A stretch of DNA of 64,000 bases from an uncultured Vampirovibrio sp. (GTDB taxonomy: Bacteria > Cyanobacteriota > Vampirovibrionia > Gastranaerophilales > Gastranaerophilaceae), in the NCBI GenBank assembly GCA_910578465.1, contig CAJTPW010000003.1, positions 39,129 through 103,128 of the forward strand, in the 5' to 3' direction. Position numbers and translations under genes: made by a program. The stretch's first letter is position 1. Each line of letters opens with the position of its first letter. Shown piece after piece: positions 28,745 to 38,214 of the stretch. The notes under the pieces were generated by a model. It saw only the letters and a program-made list of their open reading frames with translations, was not told the origin of the DNA and did not search any database.

Positions 28745-31294
28745 TTAGTATTCCCAAGAATATTCTGAGCCAAAACGAGCTTCCAATGTGTTTGCAGCTT
28801 CATTCATCATATCAAACTTAACTTTTTTTGCTTCTTGCCATTCTGCTTTATCATATTTTTTCTTGTAGATGGCATCGTATTGTGTTAGCTTATTATTATA
28901 AATATATACTTCTTTAGAATTTAATGATTTTATAACTTCGCTAGAGTTATGTGCTTCGTTTAATATATAAATCTTTTCTTTTGCTCTTGTTAGTGCAACA
29001 TATAGTAATCTTAATTCTTCATCCAAAATATCTTTGATTGAAACGCCAAAAATTTGTTGTGTTTCAGACATTGTATTTATCATCGGTACTATACCTTCAT
29101 TTGCATTAAGTAAAATAACAATATCTGCCTCAAGCCCTTTAGCTCTATGCATTGTTAAAACATCTAAATCTTTGTATTGCAATTTGTCTTTAAAAAGTTT
29201 GCTTATTTCATTGTCATACATATATTTTGTTCTTGATAATATTAATATTTTTTTATTCGGATTTGTTTTATTAATAATAAAATCACAGGTTTTTAAGTAT
29301 TTTGCCATTATTTTATCTTTTGTATCATTGTTTATCTCGCAGGCAGAATCAAATCCCAAATAAGTTGCATCTACTTTGATATTGTATATTCCTCCTCCGT
29401 TATTTATTCTATTGCTTTGTGCCAAAGCTCTGCATTTATTAACTGCTAATTGATTGGTAAATTGAACAAGTTCATACTTGCTCCTATAGTTCATTGTCAA
29501 AGAATGTATTGAAGCATTTTCTCCAAAAAACTTTATGAAATTTTCGAAATAATCTTTATTGGCACCGGCAAAACTATAAATAGATTGCAAGTTATCGCCA
29601 ACACAGAATATATTTACACTGGGATTTTTGAGTTTTATACTTTCAACAAGTCTATAAAATAATGTTGAAAAATCCTGATACTCATCAATCATGATGTACT
29701 TTATATTCTCTAGTTTATTGCCATAGTTATAAGTTATACAGTTTTCATAATTATTTTTAATTTTAAGTGTAGCATTTTTAATTAAATCATTATAATCAGG
29801 GGTGTTTTTTAGTTGCGAATATTCTTTATAAATTAAGATGCCAATTTCTGCAAAATTAGCCACCCCTTTTGAGCAAAACTTAATTTTTTGCTGAAGTTCA
29901 TCAAGATCAATTAGACGATTGTCTATTTGTTGTATAAAGTATTCATAAGCTTTTTCTAATTTTGTTTTTTTATAATATTTTTTTATTTTATTAAGAATTT
30001 CTTCCTCTGAAAGTTTTTTGGGAATAAAACCGCATTTTTCAAATAATAGATTATCTATCAGTTTTTCAAAATCTTTTCTGGATTTGCTATCTATTGAACG
30101 GGTTTCAATTAAATTATAATTGCGCTTTTGCATTAATTTTCTTTTGATTTTTATTCCAGCAAGATATCTGTTCGGGTCAAAATTTTCAATGGGTTTTTTA
30201 TTATCAAGTTCATCTAAAGATGTAATTGCCCAATGCTCCCAAAAATAAAACTGGTTATTTATTTTAATCCAAAAATCGGGACAGTATATTTGGCATTTAA
30301 GACCGAAATCAGCTCTTTCGTCATTATTTAATATAAGTCTTGGCTGGCATTTATACGGAATATCATGTTCAAACAAGTAATCTGCAATATATTTTTCACC
30401 TCTTGAACCAACCTTTTGTCCATCTAATGTTTCATAGTGCATATTTTTTCTTAAATTGTAAAATTCTTCATTTGACATATTCGGTTGAAAAGTATCATCA
30501 AGCAACAAGGGATATTTATAAAATTCATATAGCTTATTGTATGCATCGTTGTCAGAAAGCACCTTGTTTATAGCTAGTCTTATATTTTCTTCAGTTTTAT
30601 TTTCATCAACTCTATTCTTAGTTATAGAGGCTGCAAATGCATGAAATGTTGTTGCTATTTTAAAGTTTTTTATACCATATTTTTTATCGAGATCATCATT
30701 TATTTTTGGTGGTACACAACTATTGAAGGCTAAAATTAAAATTTCAGAAGGGTCAATCCCATATTTTTCAATCAAAAGCTTTGTTCTTAAACAAATAGTT
30801 GTAGTTTTGCCGGAACCTGCTCTTGCATCCAACAGTTGATACTGATTAAAATCAGCAATAGCAATTGCTTTTTCACTATCCAGCTTTATATCAGGTAAGA
30901 CATCTTTAAAATATTTTAAAATATATTCTGCTTTGGTTGAAATATAGTTCTCATATTTTATTTCGTTACTATTATTTAAATACAATTCATCAGCAATTTT
31001 AAAATTAAATTTATCTAAATTATTTACTAAGTCATCAAGTATTTCGATAAAGTCATATAATTCTTCATTCGTATTGCGATAAGCCAGTTTGCGAAATTCC
31101 GAAAGCCCCAATGCCGCTTTTTTTATCAGTTTATCTTTATATCGTTTTGTGTATTTTAAATATAGCTTAAAATATTCCTCATTTGAAATATACTGAATGT
31201 TTTTATTATAAAAAACCGCAGCATTCTGAAACTCATCTTGTTTAAATAAGTATTCCAGATTGTCTAAATGTTGCTGCTTATTTGATTTATCCAT
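28745..31294 (-). CDS. UvrD/Rep superfamily 1 helicase, HelD-like, with nuclease-fold insertion
   Basis: An 849-residue SF1 DNA helicase. Walker A ARAGSGKTTT (about 156-165), the DE-box MIDEYQD, GDNLQSIYSFAGA, LTMHRAKGLEADIV and LLYVALTRAKEKIY are all present. Between motifs Ia and II is an insertion with VGSRGEKYIADYLFEHDIPY, CPDFWI and FYFWEHW, the pattern of the restriction-endonuclease-like domain in helicase IV-type proteins. It stands alone, is more AT-rich than its neighbours and is bounded by long non-coding flanks, so acquisition by transfer and a repair or defence role are possible. Confidence 0.85.
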   Translation of the reverse strand: MDKSNKQQHLDNLEYLFKQDEFQNAAVFYNKNIQYISNEEYFKLYLKYTKRYKDKLIKKAALGLSEFRKLAYRNTNEELYDFIEILDDLVNNLDKFNFKIADELYLNNSNEIKYENYISTKAEYILKYFKDVLPDIKLDSEKAIAIADFNQYQLLDARAGSGKTTTICLRTKLLIEKYGIDPSEILILAFNSCVPPKINDDLDKKYGIKNFKIATTFHAFAASITKNRVDENKTEENIRLAINKVLSDNDAYNKLYEFYKYPLLLDDTFQPNMSNEEFYNLRKNMHYETLDGQKVGSRGEKYIADYLFEHDIPYKCQPRLILNNDERADFGLKCQIYCPDFWIKINNQFYFWEHWAITSLDELDNKKPIENFDPNRYLAGIKIKRKLMQKRNYNLIETRSIDSKSRKDFEKLIDNLLFEKCGFIPKKLSEEEILNKIKKYYKKTKLEKAYEYFIQQIDNRLIDLDELQQKIKFCSKGVANFAEIGILIYKEYSQLKNTPDYNDLIKNATLKIKNNYENCITYNYGNKLENIKYIMIDEYQDFSTLFYRLVESIKLKNPSVNIFCVGDNLQSIYSFAGANKDYFENFIKFFGENASIHSLTMNYRSKYELVQFTNQLAVNKCRALAQSNRINNGGGIYNIKVDATYLGFDSACEINNDTKDKIMAKYLKTCDFIINKTNPNKKILILSRTKYMYDNEISKLFKDKLQYKDLDVLTMHRAKGLEADIVILLNANEGIVPMINTMSETQQIFGVSIKDILDEELRLLYVALTRAKEKIYILNEAHNSSEVIKSLNSKEVYIYNNKLTQYDAIYKKKYDKAEWQEAKKVKFDMMNEAANTLEARFGSEYSWEY

Positions 31295-31491
31295 ATTTCT
31301 TTTTGCATTATACTAGTTTAGATGAGATTATACAAATAAATATTAACTATTATTTATTGGCTTATATATATTGATAGCTGGTTTTGTTATATCTGCTAAC
31401 CACCAAGGGCTATTTTTTGTGTTGAATTTACTACATTTGGTTTATTTGTTATATAATAAATTCTATAAATGGAGCTTAAAGAAGGTTTTTA

Positions 31492-32277
31492 ATGGATTTT
31501 CATATCGGGGAACATTGGGTAGTAAATATTTTAGGCTTAAATGTTCATATGGACACGCTGATTACCATGTGGACCGTTATGCTTCTTATTATTCTTTTAT
31601 CTTTAATTGCCGTTTTAAATTTAAAATTAATCCCGAATAAATTTCAGGCGGCCTTTGAAAATATTGTAAGCATTTTTGTCGGAATGACGAAGAATTTGGG
31701 AGGGATGAAGGCTGCAAATGCAACTCTTTTAATGTGCATTTTTCTTTTTATCATCCTAGGGAATATGATAGGGCAATTGCCTTGGAAATTAATTCACCTG
31801 CCAAAGGGTGAATTTGCATCTCCGACAAATGATATTAATGTGACAGCAGCCCTTGCAGTAATTGTTTTAATATATTACATTATGCAGGGAATCGTTGAAA
31901 AAGGTCCTTCATACTTTAAGCATTACTTTAAACCCATGCTTTTTATGACACCCTTTAATATACTGGAAGATTTTACAAGACCTCTAACCCTTGCAGTCCG
32001 ACTTTTTGCAAATATTCTGGCAGGGGAAATTTTAATTATGGTGCTTGGCGGTTTAGTATTTATGCTTTTAACGCCCGAAGCCGTTTTGAGTTTTACCCAA
32101 AATGTACTCCACGGATTTTTGCCTGAAGCCTGGGTATATAATATAGGGCTATTTTTCGGGTCATTATTGCCTTTGCCCATAATGTTTTTTGAACTCTTTG
32201 TAGCGTTCATTCAGGCGCTTGTATTCACGCTTTTAACCTGTGCCTACATTGAAACCGCAACGGCAAAAAACCACTAA
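31492..32277 (+). CDS. atpB: F-type ATP synthase subunit a
   Basis: Membrane subunit forming the ion half-channels next to the c-ring. The 261-residue protein has about six hydrophobic segments. The essential arginine lies in the helix FTRPLTLAVRLFANILAGEIL, and the last helix has FFELFVAFIQALVFTLLT. It heads the operon a-c-b'-b-delta-alpha-gamma; no atpI-like gene precedes it. A TATAAT at 31452-31457 lies upstream without a convincing -35 box. Confidence 0.95.
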   Translation: MDFHIGEHWVVNILGLNVHMDTLITMWTVMLLIILLSLIAVLNLKLIPNKFQAAFENIVSIFVGMTKNLGGMKAANATLLMCIFLFIILGNMIGQLPWKLIHLPKGEFASPTNDINVTAALAVIVLIYYIMQGIVEKGPSYFKHYFKPMLFMTPFNILEDFTRPLTLAVRLFANILAGEILIMVLGGLVFMLLTPEAVLSFTQNVLHGFLPEAWVYNIGLFFGSLLPLPIMFFELFVAFIQALVFTLLTCAYIETATAKNH

Positions 32278-32310
32278 AAATAAAACAATAAAAAAAGGAG
32301 AAAATAAAAA

Positions 32311-32544
32311 ATGGAAACAGCAGCTGTAAAATTATTATCAATGGGTATTGCAATCGGTCTTGGCGTTCTTGGCCCCGGTATCGGCCTTGCGTTAGCAACA
32401 AAAGCAATTATTGAAAGCATTGCAAGACAGCCTGAAGCAGAAGGCCAAATTTCAAAATACTTCTACATCGGCGCAGGTCTTATTGAAGCATGCGCAATTT
32501 ATGCGCTTCTTGTTGTAATCCTGATTGCATTTGTAATTAAATAA
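32311..32544 (+). CDS. atpE: F-type ATP synthase subunit c
   Basis: Ring-forming proteolipid of 77 residues: two membrane helices joined by the polar loop ARQPE (38-42). The ion-carrying carboxylate is E59 in GAGLIEACAIY. In sodium-coupled rings a glutamine stands in helix 1 (GPGIGQG) and serine-threonine follow the glutamate; here they are leucine (GPGIGLA) and alanine-cysteine, so proton coupling is expected. A ribosome site AAAAAAGGAG precedes the ATG. Confidence 0.96.
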   Translation: METAAVKLLSMGIAIGLGVLGPGIGLALATKAIIESIARQPEAEGQISKYFYIGAGLIEACAIYALLVVILIAFVIK

Positions 32545-32575
32545 ACTCTGCTTTATAGGATAAGAAGGTTTTAAA

Positions 32576-33004
32576 ATGCTTTTGGAATTTGACGGAACAT
32601 TTATTTTTGCGCTAATAAGTTTCATTATCTTTATGCTGATAATGAATGTAATTCTCTACCGCCCGATAACAAAAATTATGGAAGAGCGGCAGAAATTTTA
32701 TGATAAAAATAAAAAAACCGTAATGGAATCAAAGAAAAAAGCCGAAGATATTCTCCAAGAAAAGCAGGATAAAATTCTATCCGCAAAGCTTGAGGCGGCA
32801 AATATTTTGCAAAACACACAGGATAAAATAAAATCAAACAGGGAAACGGCTTTAAACAAGAAAAAAGACGAAGTTAAGGTTCTTCTTTCATCAAATGAAA
32901 CAAAAATGGCGGAAGAAAAAAACAGGGTGAAAGAAGAGCTTCAAAACAAAGTCGACACTTTTGTTAAAATGGCTGTGTCAAAAGTATTGGACGGGGAGGC
33001 TTAA
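32576..33004 (+). CDS. atpF': F-type ATP synthase subunit b' (second b-type subunit)
   Basis: A 142-residue stator subunit: one membrane helix near the N-terminus (FIFALISFIIFMLIMNVILYRPITKIMEER) and a long charged coiled coil. It is placed directly after subunit c and before the second b gene, exactly as in cyanobacteria and plastids, where b and b' form a heterodimer peripheral stalk. Confidence 0.9.
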   Translation: MLLEFDGTFIFALISFIIFMLIMNVILYRPITKIMEERQKFYDKNKKTVMESKKKAEDILQEKQDKILSAKLEAANILQNTQDKIKSNRETALNKKKDEVKVLLSSNETKMAEEKNRVKEELQNKVDTFVKMAVSKVLDGEA

Positions 33005-33013
33005 AAGGAAAAT

Positions 33014-33550
33014 ATGGAAGAGCTTACCTTATATCAAAAAATACTTGAATCAAACCTTTTGAACTTTATCATAATGGTTTCCATCCTCGTTGTTATTTTC
33101 AAAAAGGCGAAGCTGGGTGCAATTTTTGATAAAATGGCAGCCGATATTCAAAATTCCGTAATGACAAGTGCCGAAGCTGCTCAGACAGCCCTAAAAGAGT
33201 ATAAAGAGGCAAAAAGAAGCACAAAAAATACGGAAGCAGAGAAGGAAGAAATTCTAAGCAAGGCAAGAGACGGTGCTCAAAATATGGAAAGTTCCGCAGC
33301 CTGCGCTCTTCAAAAAGAAGAATCGGCTCTTGATGAAAAATGCGGTGTTCAAATGGAAAACGACGTTAAAAAGGCAAAAGAAACCGCTGCAGGGGAAATT
33401 TATGAAACAGTCACAGCCCTTGCTGAGGCTGAAATAAAAAACCGCATTTTAAATGTTGAAAACAGGGAAGAGATTCAACGCAAACTTATTGATAATTGCA
33501 TTAATGAGATTGATACTCTGGATGAAGCAAGGTTCGGGGGTAAAATTTAA
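33014..33550 (+). CDS. atpF: F-type ATP synthase subunit b
   Basis: A 178-residue stator subunit with an N-terminal membrane helix (LLNFIIMVSILVVIFKKAKLG) and a long coiled-coil tail ending near the delta-binding region. Its last base overlaps the first base of the delta gene start. With b' it should form the heterodimeric stalk. Confidence 0.9.
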   Translation: MEELTLYQKILESNLLNFIIMVSILVVIFKKAKLGAIFDKMAADIQNSVMTSAEAAQTALKEYKEAKRSTKNTEAEKEEILSKARDGAQNMESSAACALQKEESALDEKCGVQMENDVKKAKETAAGEIYETVTALAEAEIKNRILNVENREEIQRKLIDNCINEIDTLDEARFGGKI

Positions 33551-34122
33551 TGACAGCGCTTTTTAAAAATTTAAAACCCGCAAAAAGATATTCAAAAGCT
33601 CTTTTAGAGCTTCTTCAAAATTCAGCCGCTAAAGACGGTGCTGATTTTAAAGAAGCCTCCAAAAAAATGTATGATGAATTTGAATTTGTTGTAAAAACGG
33701 TTCGGGAAAATTCTGAGCTTCAAAATTTTATTTTAAATCCTGTCGTGTCATACGGGGATAAAAAGGATGTTATGAGCCAAATTTTTACAGGGAAGGTATC
33801 CTCTTTAACGGTGAATTTTCTCTCACTTTTGGCTGAAAACAACAGGCTTAATATTTTAGATGATATTTTATTTTCGTTTAAAGATGATATTAATAAGCTT
33901 CAAAATATTATTCCTGCGGTAATTACAAGCGTTATAGAGCTTGATTTGGAACAAAAAAAGAAGCTTGTTGAAAAGCTTCAAAATAAAATTAAGGCAGAAA
34001 TTACTCCCGAATTCAGGCTCGATGAAGCAATTTTAGGCGGACTTGTTATCAAAATTAACGATACGGTTATTGATTTAAGCATCAAGAAAAAGATTGAAAA
34101 TTTAAAGGTACAGACATTTTAA
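33550..34122 (+). CDS. atpH: F-type ATP synthase subunit delta
   Basis: A 190-residue OSCP/delta subunit linking the top of the alpha3beta3 head to the peripheral stalk. The N-terminal helical bundle starts with AKRYSKALLELLQ, and the C-terminal part carries the family pattern FRLDEAILGGLVIKINDTVIDLSIKKKIENL. One-base coupling to atpF. Confidence 0.92.
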   Translation: MTALFKNLKPAKRYSKALLELLQNSAAKDGADFKEASKKMYDEFEFVVKTVRENSELQNFILNPVVSYGDKKDVMSQIFTGKVSSLTVNFLSLLAENNRLNILDDILFSFKDDINKLQNIIPAVITSVIELDLEQKKKLVEKLQNKIKAEITPEFRLDEAILGGLVIKINDTVIDLSIKKKIENLKVQTF

Positions 34123-34161
34123 TATGGAAACTCATAAAGGCATTTAGAAAGGTAAAATTCT

Positions 34162-35688
34162 ATGCAGACAATTTCAGCGGGCGAAATCTCGAATATTATA
34201 AAATCAAAGATTGAAAATTATAAAGGCGGTTTGGAAATTTCAAACACAGGCACCGTTATTGAAGTAGGGGATGGTATTTCAAGGATATACGGCCTGAAAA
34301 AAGTTATGTCTTCAGAGCTTGTCGAGTTTGATGATGGCAAAGGAACCCTCGGCATTGCACTGAACCTTGAAGAAGACAATGTCGGTGTTGTAATTTTGGG
34401 GGATTATACTCAAATTAAAGAGGGAATGAATGTTAAGGCAACTGGAAGAATAGCTTCAACTCCTGTTGGAGACGCGCTAATCGGAAGGATTGTAGACCCG
34501 ACAGGTGCGCCATTGGATGGCAAAGGGGAAATTAAAACGGATAAAACCCGCCCGATTGAGCGCATTGCACCGGGGATTATTTCAAGAAAATCCGTACATC
34601 AGCCCTTACAGACAGGTTTAACCGCAATTGACGCTTTAACCCCTATCGGCCGCGGCCAGAGAGAACTTATAATTGGCGACAGACAAACGGGAAAAACCGC
34701 AATCGCCCTTGATACAATAATTAACCAGAAAAATGAAGACGTAATTTGTATTTATGTTGCAATCGGGCAGAAAAAATCCACGGTGGCGCAGCTTGCAAAG
34801 ACTCTGGAAGAAAACGGTGCAATGGATTACACGATTATTGTTTCGGCTTCTGCGGACGATTCCGCGCCGCTTCAATATATTGCTCCGTATGCAGGGTGTG
34901 CGATGGCTGAAGAATTTTTAGATCAGGGCCGCCATGCTCTTATAATTTATGATGATTTAACAAAACACGCGCAGGCGTACCGTTCCATGAGCCTTCTTTT
35001 AAAAAGGCCGTCAGGGCGTGAAGCATACCCCGGGGATGTTTTCTATCTCCATTCAAGACTTCTGGAGAGAGCTTGCAAATTATCGGATGAACTTGGCGGC
35101 GGTTCAATCACAGCTCTTCCAATCATCGAAACACAGGCGGGAGACGTTTCGGCATATATCCCAACAAACGTTATTTCAATTACGGACGGGCAGATTTTCC
35201 TTGAGACAAATCTCTTTAATGCGGGGCAAAGGCCTGCAATCAATGCTGGGATTTCGGTTTCCCGTGTGGGCGGTGCGGCGCAGACAAAAGGTATTAAACA
35301 GGTTGCAGGTCAATTAAGGCTTGATTTGGCCCAATACAGAGAACTTGAAGCTTTTGCGCAGTTTGCTTCAGACCTTGATTCCGCAACAAAGGCACAGCTT
35401 TTGAAGGGTGAAAAATTAACCCAAATTTTAATCCAGCCGCAGTATAAGCCGCTATCTGCCGCAAAGCAGGTTTCAATTCTGTTTGCAGGAAATGAAGGCT
35501 TCCTCGATAACGTTGAAAATTCTAAAATTCAGGAATACAAAGATAAATGGTTTGAATATTTTTCATCCAATTTATCAAGTCTTGAAGAAAAGCTGAACAA
35601 TGGCGGAAAACTTGAAGATGAAGACAAAAAGCTTCTTTGTGACCACCTTAAAACCTTCAGCGAAGGTGTATTCAAGGGCGGAAACTAA
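34162..35688 (+). CDS. atpA: F-type ATP synthase subunit alpha
   Basis: Non-catalytic nucleotide-binding subunit, 508 residues. Walker [12 protein letters not shown], the DELSEED-equivalent region and the alpha signature [17 protein letters not shown] are clear. The beta and epsilon genes are not in the window; in cyanobacteria they form a separate operon, and the same split is expected here. Confidence 0.97.
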   Translation: MQTISAGEISNIIKSKIENYKGGLEISNTGTVIEVGDGISRIYGLKKVMSSELVEFDDGKGTLGIALNLEEDNVGVVILGDYTQIKEGMNVKATGRIASTPVGDALIGRIVDPTGAPLDGKGEIKTDKTRPIERIAPGIISRKSVHQPLQTGLTAIDALTPIGRGQRELIIGDRQTGKTAIALDTIINQKNEDVICIYVAIGQKKSTVAQLAKTLEENGAMDYTIIVSASADDSAPLQYIAPYAGCAMAEEFLDQGRHALIIYDDLTKHAQAYRSMSLLLKRPSGREAYPGDVFYLHSRLLERACKLSDELGGGSITALPIIETQAGDVSAYIPTNVISITDGQIFLETNLFNAGQRPAINAGISVSRVGGAAQTKGIKQVAGQLRLDLAQYRELEAFAQFASDLDSATKAQLLKGEKLTQILIQPQYKPLSAAKQVSILFAGNEGFLDNVENSKIQEYKDKWFEYFSSNLSSLEEKLNNGGKLEDEDKKLLCDHLKTFSEGVFKGGN

Positions 35689-35740
35689 AACTTTTTAAAG
35701 GGCTGCAAGCTTTTGCGGCGATTAAAAACAGGAAAACCAA

Positions 35741-36733
35741 ATGGCAAATTTAAGAAACATAAAGAATAGAATTTCAAGCATAAAAAACACGCAAAAGATA
35801 ACACGTGCGATGAAAATGGTTGCTGCAGCAAAGGTGAAAAAGGCTGAGGCTGCAGTTAAGATGTCCCGTCCTTTCACATATGAACTTTATCGTATGTTTA
35901 TGAAGATATACAGTGAAATCGGAAAAACCGAATTCGATTCGATTAAGACAAAGCATGCCGTGAATAATTATCCTGCCCTGTTAAATGCCAGAGACGTAAA
36001 CACTGTTGCACTGGTTGTAATATCGTCAAATAAAGGCCTTGCAGGGGCATACAGCGCAAATATTGTTCGCTTTACCCTGAATAAAATAAAAGAGTTAAAG
36101 GCCGGGGGTAAAAATGTGGTACTTTATCTTGTCGGGCAAAAAACGCTTGCGCCCTTGAAAAATGCCTCAAAAACCCTTGAATTTGAGATTAAAGAAGTCT
36201 ATACGGGGATTTTGGATGATTTAAACGTGAGCTCGGCTAAAATTGTGGCGGAGGATTTAGCGGAAGATTACGTTGAAAAAAGGGTTGATAGGATTGAACT
36301 TGTTACAACAAGGTACATTAATACGATGACCTACAAAGTTGAAGACTGGACACTTTTGCCTGCGCTTTCTCCAAAAGAGGGGAAAGAAAAAGCGCACGAG
36401 ATGGAGTTAAACAAGTTTCACAGGGCAGAATTTGATAAAGAGCATAATGTTGAATATGAACATCATATGAAAATCGATTCAATTATGGAATTTTTGCCTT
36501 GCCCCGAGTGCGTTTTGCAAAAAATTGTCCCGATGTACATTACAAATGTTATTTACCAGACTATGCTTGAAGCACAGGCGAGTGAACTCTCTTCAAGAAT
36601 GACTGCGATGAGCGCTGCGACAAATAACGCCGAAGATATGATTAAAAACCTCACCGTTCAATACAACAAGGTTCGTCAGGAAAGTATTACACAAGAATTA
36701 ACAGAAGTTATTTCAGGCTCTATGAGTAAATAA
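35741..36733 (+). CDS. atpG: F-type ATP synthase subunit gamma
   Basis: Central rotor shaft, 330 residues. The N-terminal helix RNIKNRISSIKNTQKITRAMKMVAAAK and the C-terminal helix (TEVIYQTMLEAQASELSSRMTAM-like, NVIYQTMLEAQASELSSRM) are typical. It is about 15-45 residues longer than common bacterial gamma subunits, with extra residues in the middle (about 195-260, rich in charged residues). Last gene of the operon. Confidence 0.95.
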   Translation: MANLRNIKNRISSIKNTQKITRAMKMVAAAKVKKAEAAVKMSRPFTYELYRMFMKIYSEIGKTEFDSIKTKHAVNNYPALLNARDVNTVALVVISSNKGLAGAYSANIVRFTLNKIKELKAGGKNVVLYLVGQKTLAPLKNASKTLEFEIKEVYTGILDDLNVSSAKIVAEDLAEDYVEKRVDRIELVTTRYINTMTYKVEDWTLLPALSPKEGKEKAHEMELNKFHRAEFDKEHNVEYEHHMKIDSIMEFLPCPECVLQKIVPMYITNVIYQTMLEAQASELSSRMTAMSAATNNAEDMIKNLTVQYNKVRQESITQELTEVISGSMSK

Positions 36734-36776
36734 TATAAATAATACGGCTTTCGGTGATTACAGTGGTTTTTTGATA

Positions 36777-37007
36777 TTATTTTTCTTCGATTGTAATTTT
36801 AAATCCTAAAATATTTGCTATGACAAGCATTTCATCATAGCGGATTGTCCCTGCCCTGAGCCTGTTTGAAAGGTTTTGTCTTGTATATTTTTTCCCTGTT
36901 CTTTCAGATAAAAGTTTTGCAAGCTTTGTTATATTAGAGCCTTTTATGGTCAAAAAAGTTCGTATTTGTGTATTTGCATCCAATTCCATAAGATGATTAT
37001 ATTTCAT
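36777..37007 (-). CDS. Small Cro/XRE-type HTH regulator (paralogue of 57727-58023)
   Basis: A 76-residue DNA-binding protein; I place the start at the ATG at 37007 (a TTG at 37016 is possible). Residues about 20-70 form the helix-turn-helix: LTIKGSNITKLAKLLSERTG, TRQNLSNRLRAGTIRYDEMLVIANILGFKI. The same pattern (QSNLSRKLN...ELRDIAMILGYSIKI) occurs in the regulator at 57727. It is divergent from a 75-residue protein whose promoter overlaps four alternating half-sites, the probable operator of this protein. Confidence 0.8.
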   Translation of the reverse strand: MKYNHLMELDANTQIRTFLTIKGSNITKLAKLLSERTGKKYTRQNLSNRLRAGTIRYDEMLVIANILGFKITIEEK

Positions 37008-37009
37008 TC

Positions 37010-37038
37010 TTGACAAATAGCAATGTAAGCTCTATGCT
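37010..37038 (+). promoter_or_regulatory. Promoter of the small gene at 37107
   Basis: Perfect TTGACA (37010-37015), 17-base spacer, TATGCT (37033-37038). The -35 box overlaps the beginning of the divergent regulator gene. Confidence 0.65.
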
Positions 37039-37039
37039 A

Positions 37040-37075
37040 GACATGTTTTTATGTCGTATGACATAATATAATGTC
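37040..37075 (+). promoter_or_regulatory. Operator with four alternating half-sites
   Basis: GACAT-N6-ATGTC-N4-GACAT-N6-ATGTC: half-sites at 37040, 37051, 37060 and 37071, all exact. The array begins two bases after the -10 box and covers the expected start of transcription. Period of about 20 bases suggests two dimers on one DNA face. Confidence 0.65.
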
Positions 37076-37106
37076 TATAAAATAATAAAAGTAAAGGAAA
37101 AAATTT

Positions 37107-37334
37107 ATGCTCACCAATAAAGAAAAAATCACCTTAAATGTTTTAAAAACTTTAGATGAAACAGACAGAATATACGGGATTTTAAAATGTCTTTCAAAAT
37201 ACTACTGCCCGTTTAAAAACAAGGAAATGCGCACATTAATTGAAGTTTTGTTTGAGAAAAACCATAAAATAAAAAAACAATTGAGCGAAACCGCCGAAAT
37301 TCTTGATAAAAATTTAGGAACCCTTGTCAGTTAA
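37107..37334 (+). CDS. Small hypothetical protein
   Basis: A 75-residue, lysine-rich, mostly helical protein (MLTNKEKITLNVLKTLDETD, later FEKNHKIKKQLSETAEIL) with two cysteines (LKCLSKYYC). No domain recognised. It has its own promoter and operator and an AAAGGAAAAAA ribosome site, so it is a regulated real gene; its job is unknown. Confidence 0.65.
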   Translation: MLTNKEKITLNVLKTLDETDRIYGILKCLSKYYCPFKNKEMRTLIEVLFEKNHKIKKQLSETAEILDKNLGTLVS

Positions 37335-37358
37335 TTGATGAAAATTAATTTTTTGCCT

Positions 37359-38108
37359 CTAGAAAAACCTTGAAAAAATTTTGATGTAGAGAAAAATTGC
37401 GGAGAGAATTAAAAGCACCCCTGATATTTTAAGCAAAATTTCTCCTGCGGATGAGAAACGTTTCATATTCTTTAAAAACGATGCCGAAACGCCGATTAAC
37501 ACTATTATAAGTCCCTGCCCGAGCGCAAAAAGGAAAAGCATAAGGGCTGCGTAGAGCATATTTTGTGAAAGCGTTGCAAAACTCATAATCCCTGCAAGAA
37601 TTGGCGTGGAGCAAGGGGTTGCAGCAAGTGCAAACAGGGCACCTACAATAAACGGGTATAGAAAAAGGCTTTGCCCGTTTGATTTTGGCATTTTTTTTAC
37701 AATAACGGGAAGGGTTAATTCAAGCGCACCGACTAAATTTAAACCCATCACAAGAAGAAGGGAAGCTATAATTAAAATCCAATACGGACCGCCGATTGAC
37801 ATAAATACCCGCCCTGTGAGCGCACAGGCAATTCCTATCACTGTTAAAATGACTGAAAGCCCCAAAACAAATGATGTCATCTGGAAGAATGTCTTTAAAT
37901 TTGCGGAAAGTCCTTTTTTGCCGTCAGAAGTTTCGCTGTCGTCTTTTTCGCCGTATCCTCCGACATATGCTGCAATAATAGGTAAAACGCCAAGCGAACA
38001 AGGGCTTAAAGATGCGATAACGCCTCCAAGAAAAGCTGCCGCAAGGAAAATCAGTGAAAATTCTCCTGTTTGCATTCCAAGTGTTATTTTATTTATCAAT
38101 TCTTCCAT
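37359..38108 (-). CDS. CcdA/DsbD-type transmembrane thiol-disulfide transporter
   Basis: Carries reducing power from cytoplasmic thioredoxin across the membrane. The 249-residue protein has six membrane segments and the paired cysteines of the family: C37 in SPCSLGVLPIIAAYVGG and C166 in ATPCSTPILAG. The proline-cysteine context is canonical. The thioredoxin-like gene immediately upstream encodes the likely extracytoplasmic electron acceptor, as in CcdA-ResA or DsbD-type pathways. Confidence 0.9.
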   Translation of the reverse strand: MEELINKITLGMQTGEFSLIFLAAAFLGGVIASLSPCSLGVLPIIAAYVGGYGEKDDSETSDGKKGLSANLKTFFQMTSFVLGLSVILTVIGIACALTGRVFMSIGGPYWILIIASLLLVMGLNLVGALELTLPVIVKKMPKSNGQSLFLYPFIVGALFALAATPCSTPILAGIMSFATLSQNMLYAALMLFLFALGQGLIIVLIGVSASFLKNMKRFSSAGEILLKISGVLLILSAIFLYIKIFSRFF

Positions 38109-38140
38109 TTTGAAATATCCTAAAATTGTTGTGTAAAAAT

Positions 38141-38207
38141 TAAAAAGGTCGGGCTTTAGCTTTGCAATACTTTTGTATAGCTGTGCAAAAAAGCCCGTGG
38201 ACCTTGA
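38141..38207 (-). terminator. Large hairpin between the thioredoxin-like and ccdA-like genes
   Basis: AAGGTC-GGGCTTT (38145-38157) pairs with AAAGCCCG-TGG-ACCTT (38190-38205), and the interior forms a second hairpin (ATAC/GTAT and TTTGC/GCAAA). On the minus strand the stem is followed by TTTTTAATTTTT. It should end or attenuate transcription between the two genes, letting them be expressed at different levels. Confidence 0.65.
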
Positions 38208-38214
38208 TTTTAAA

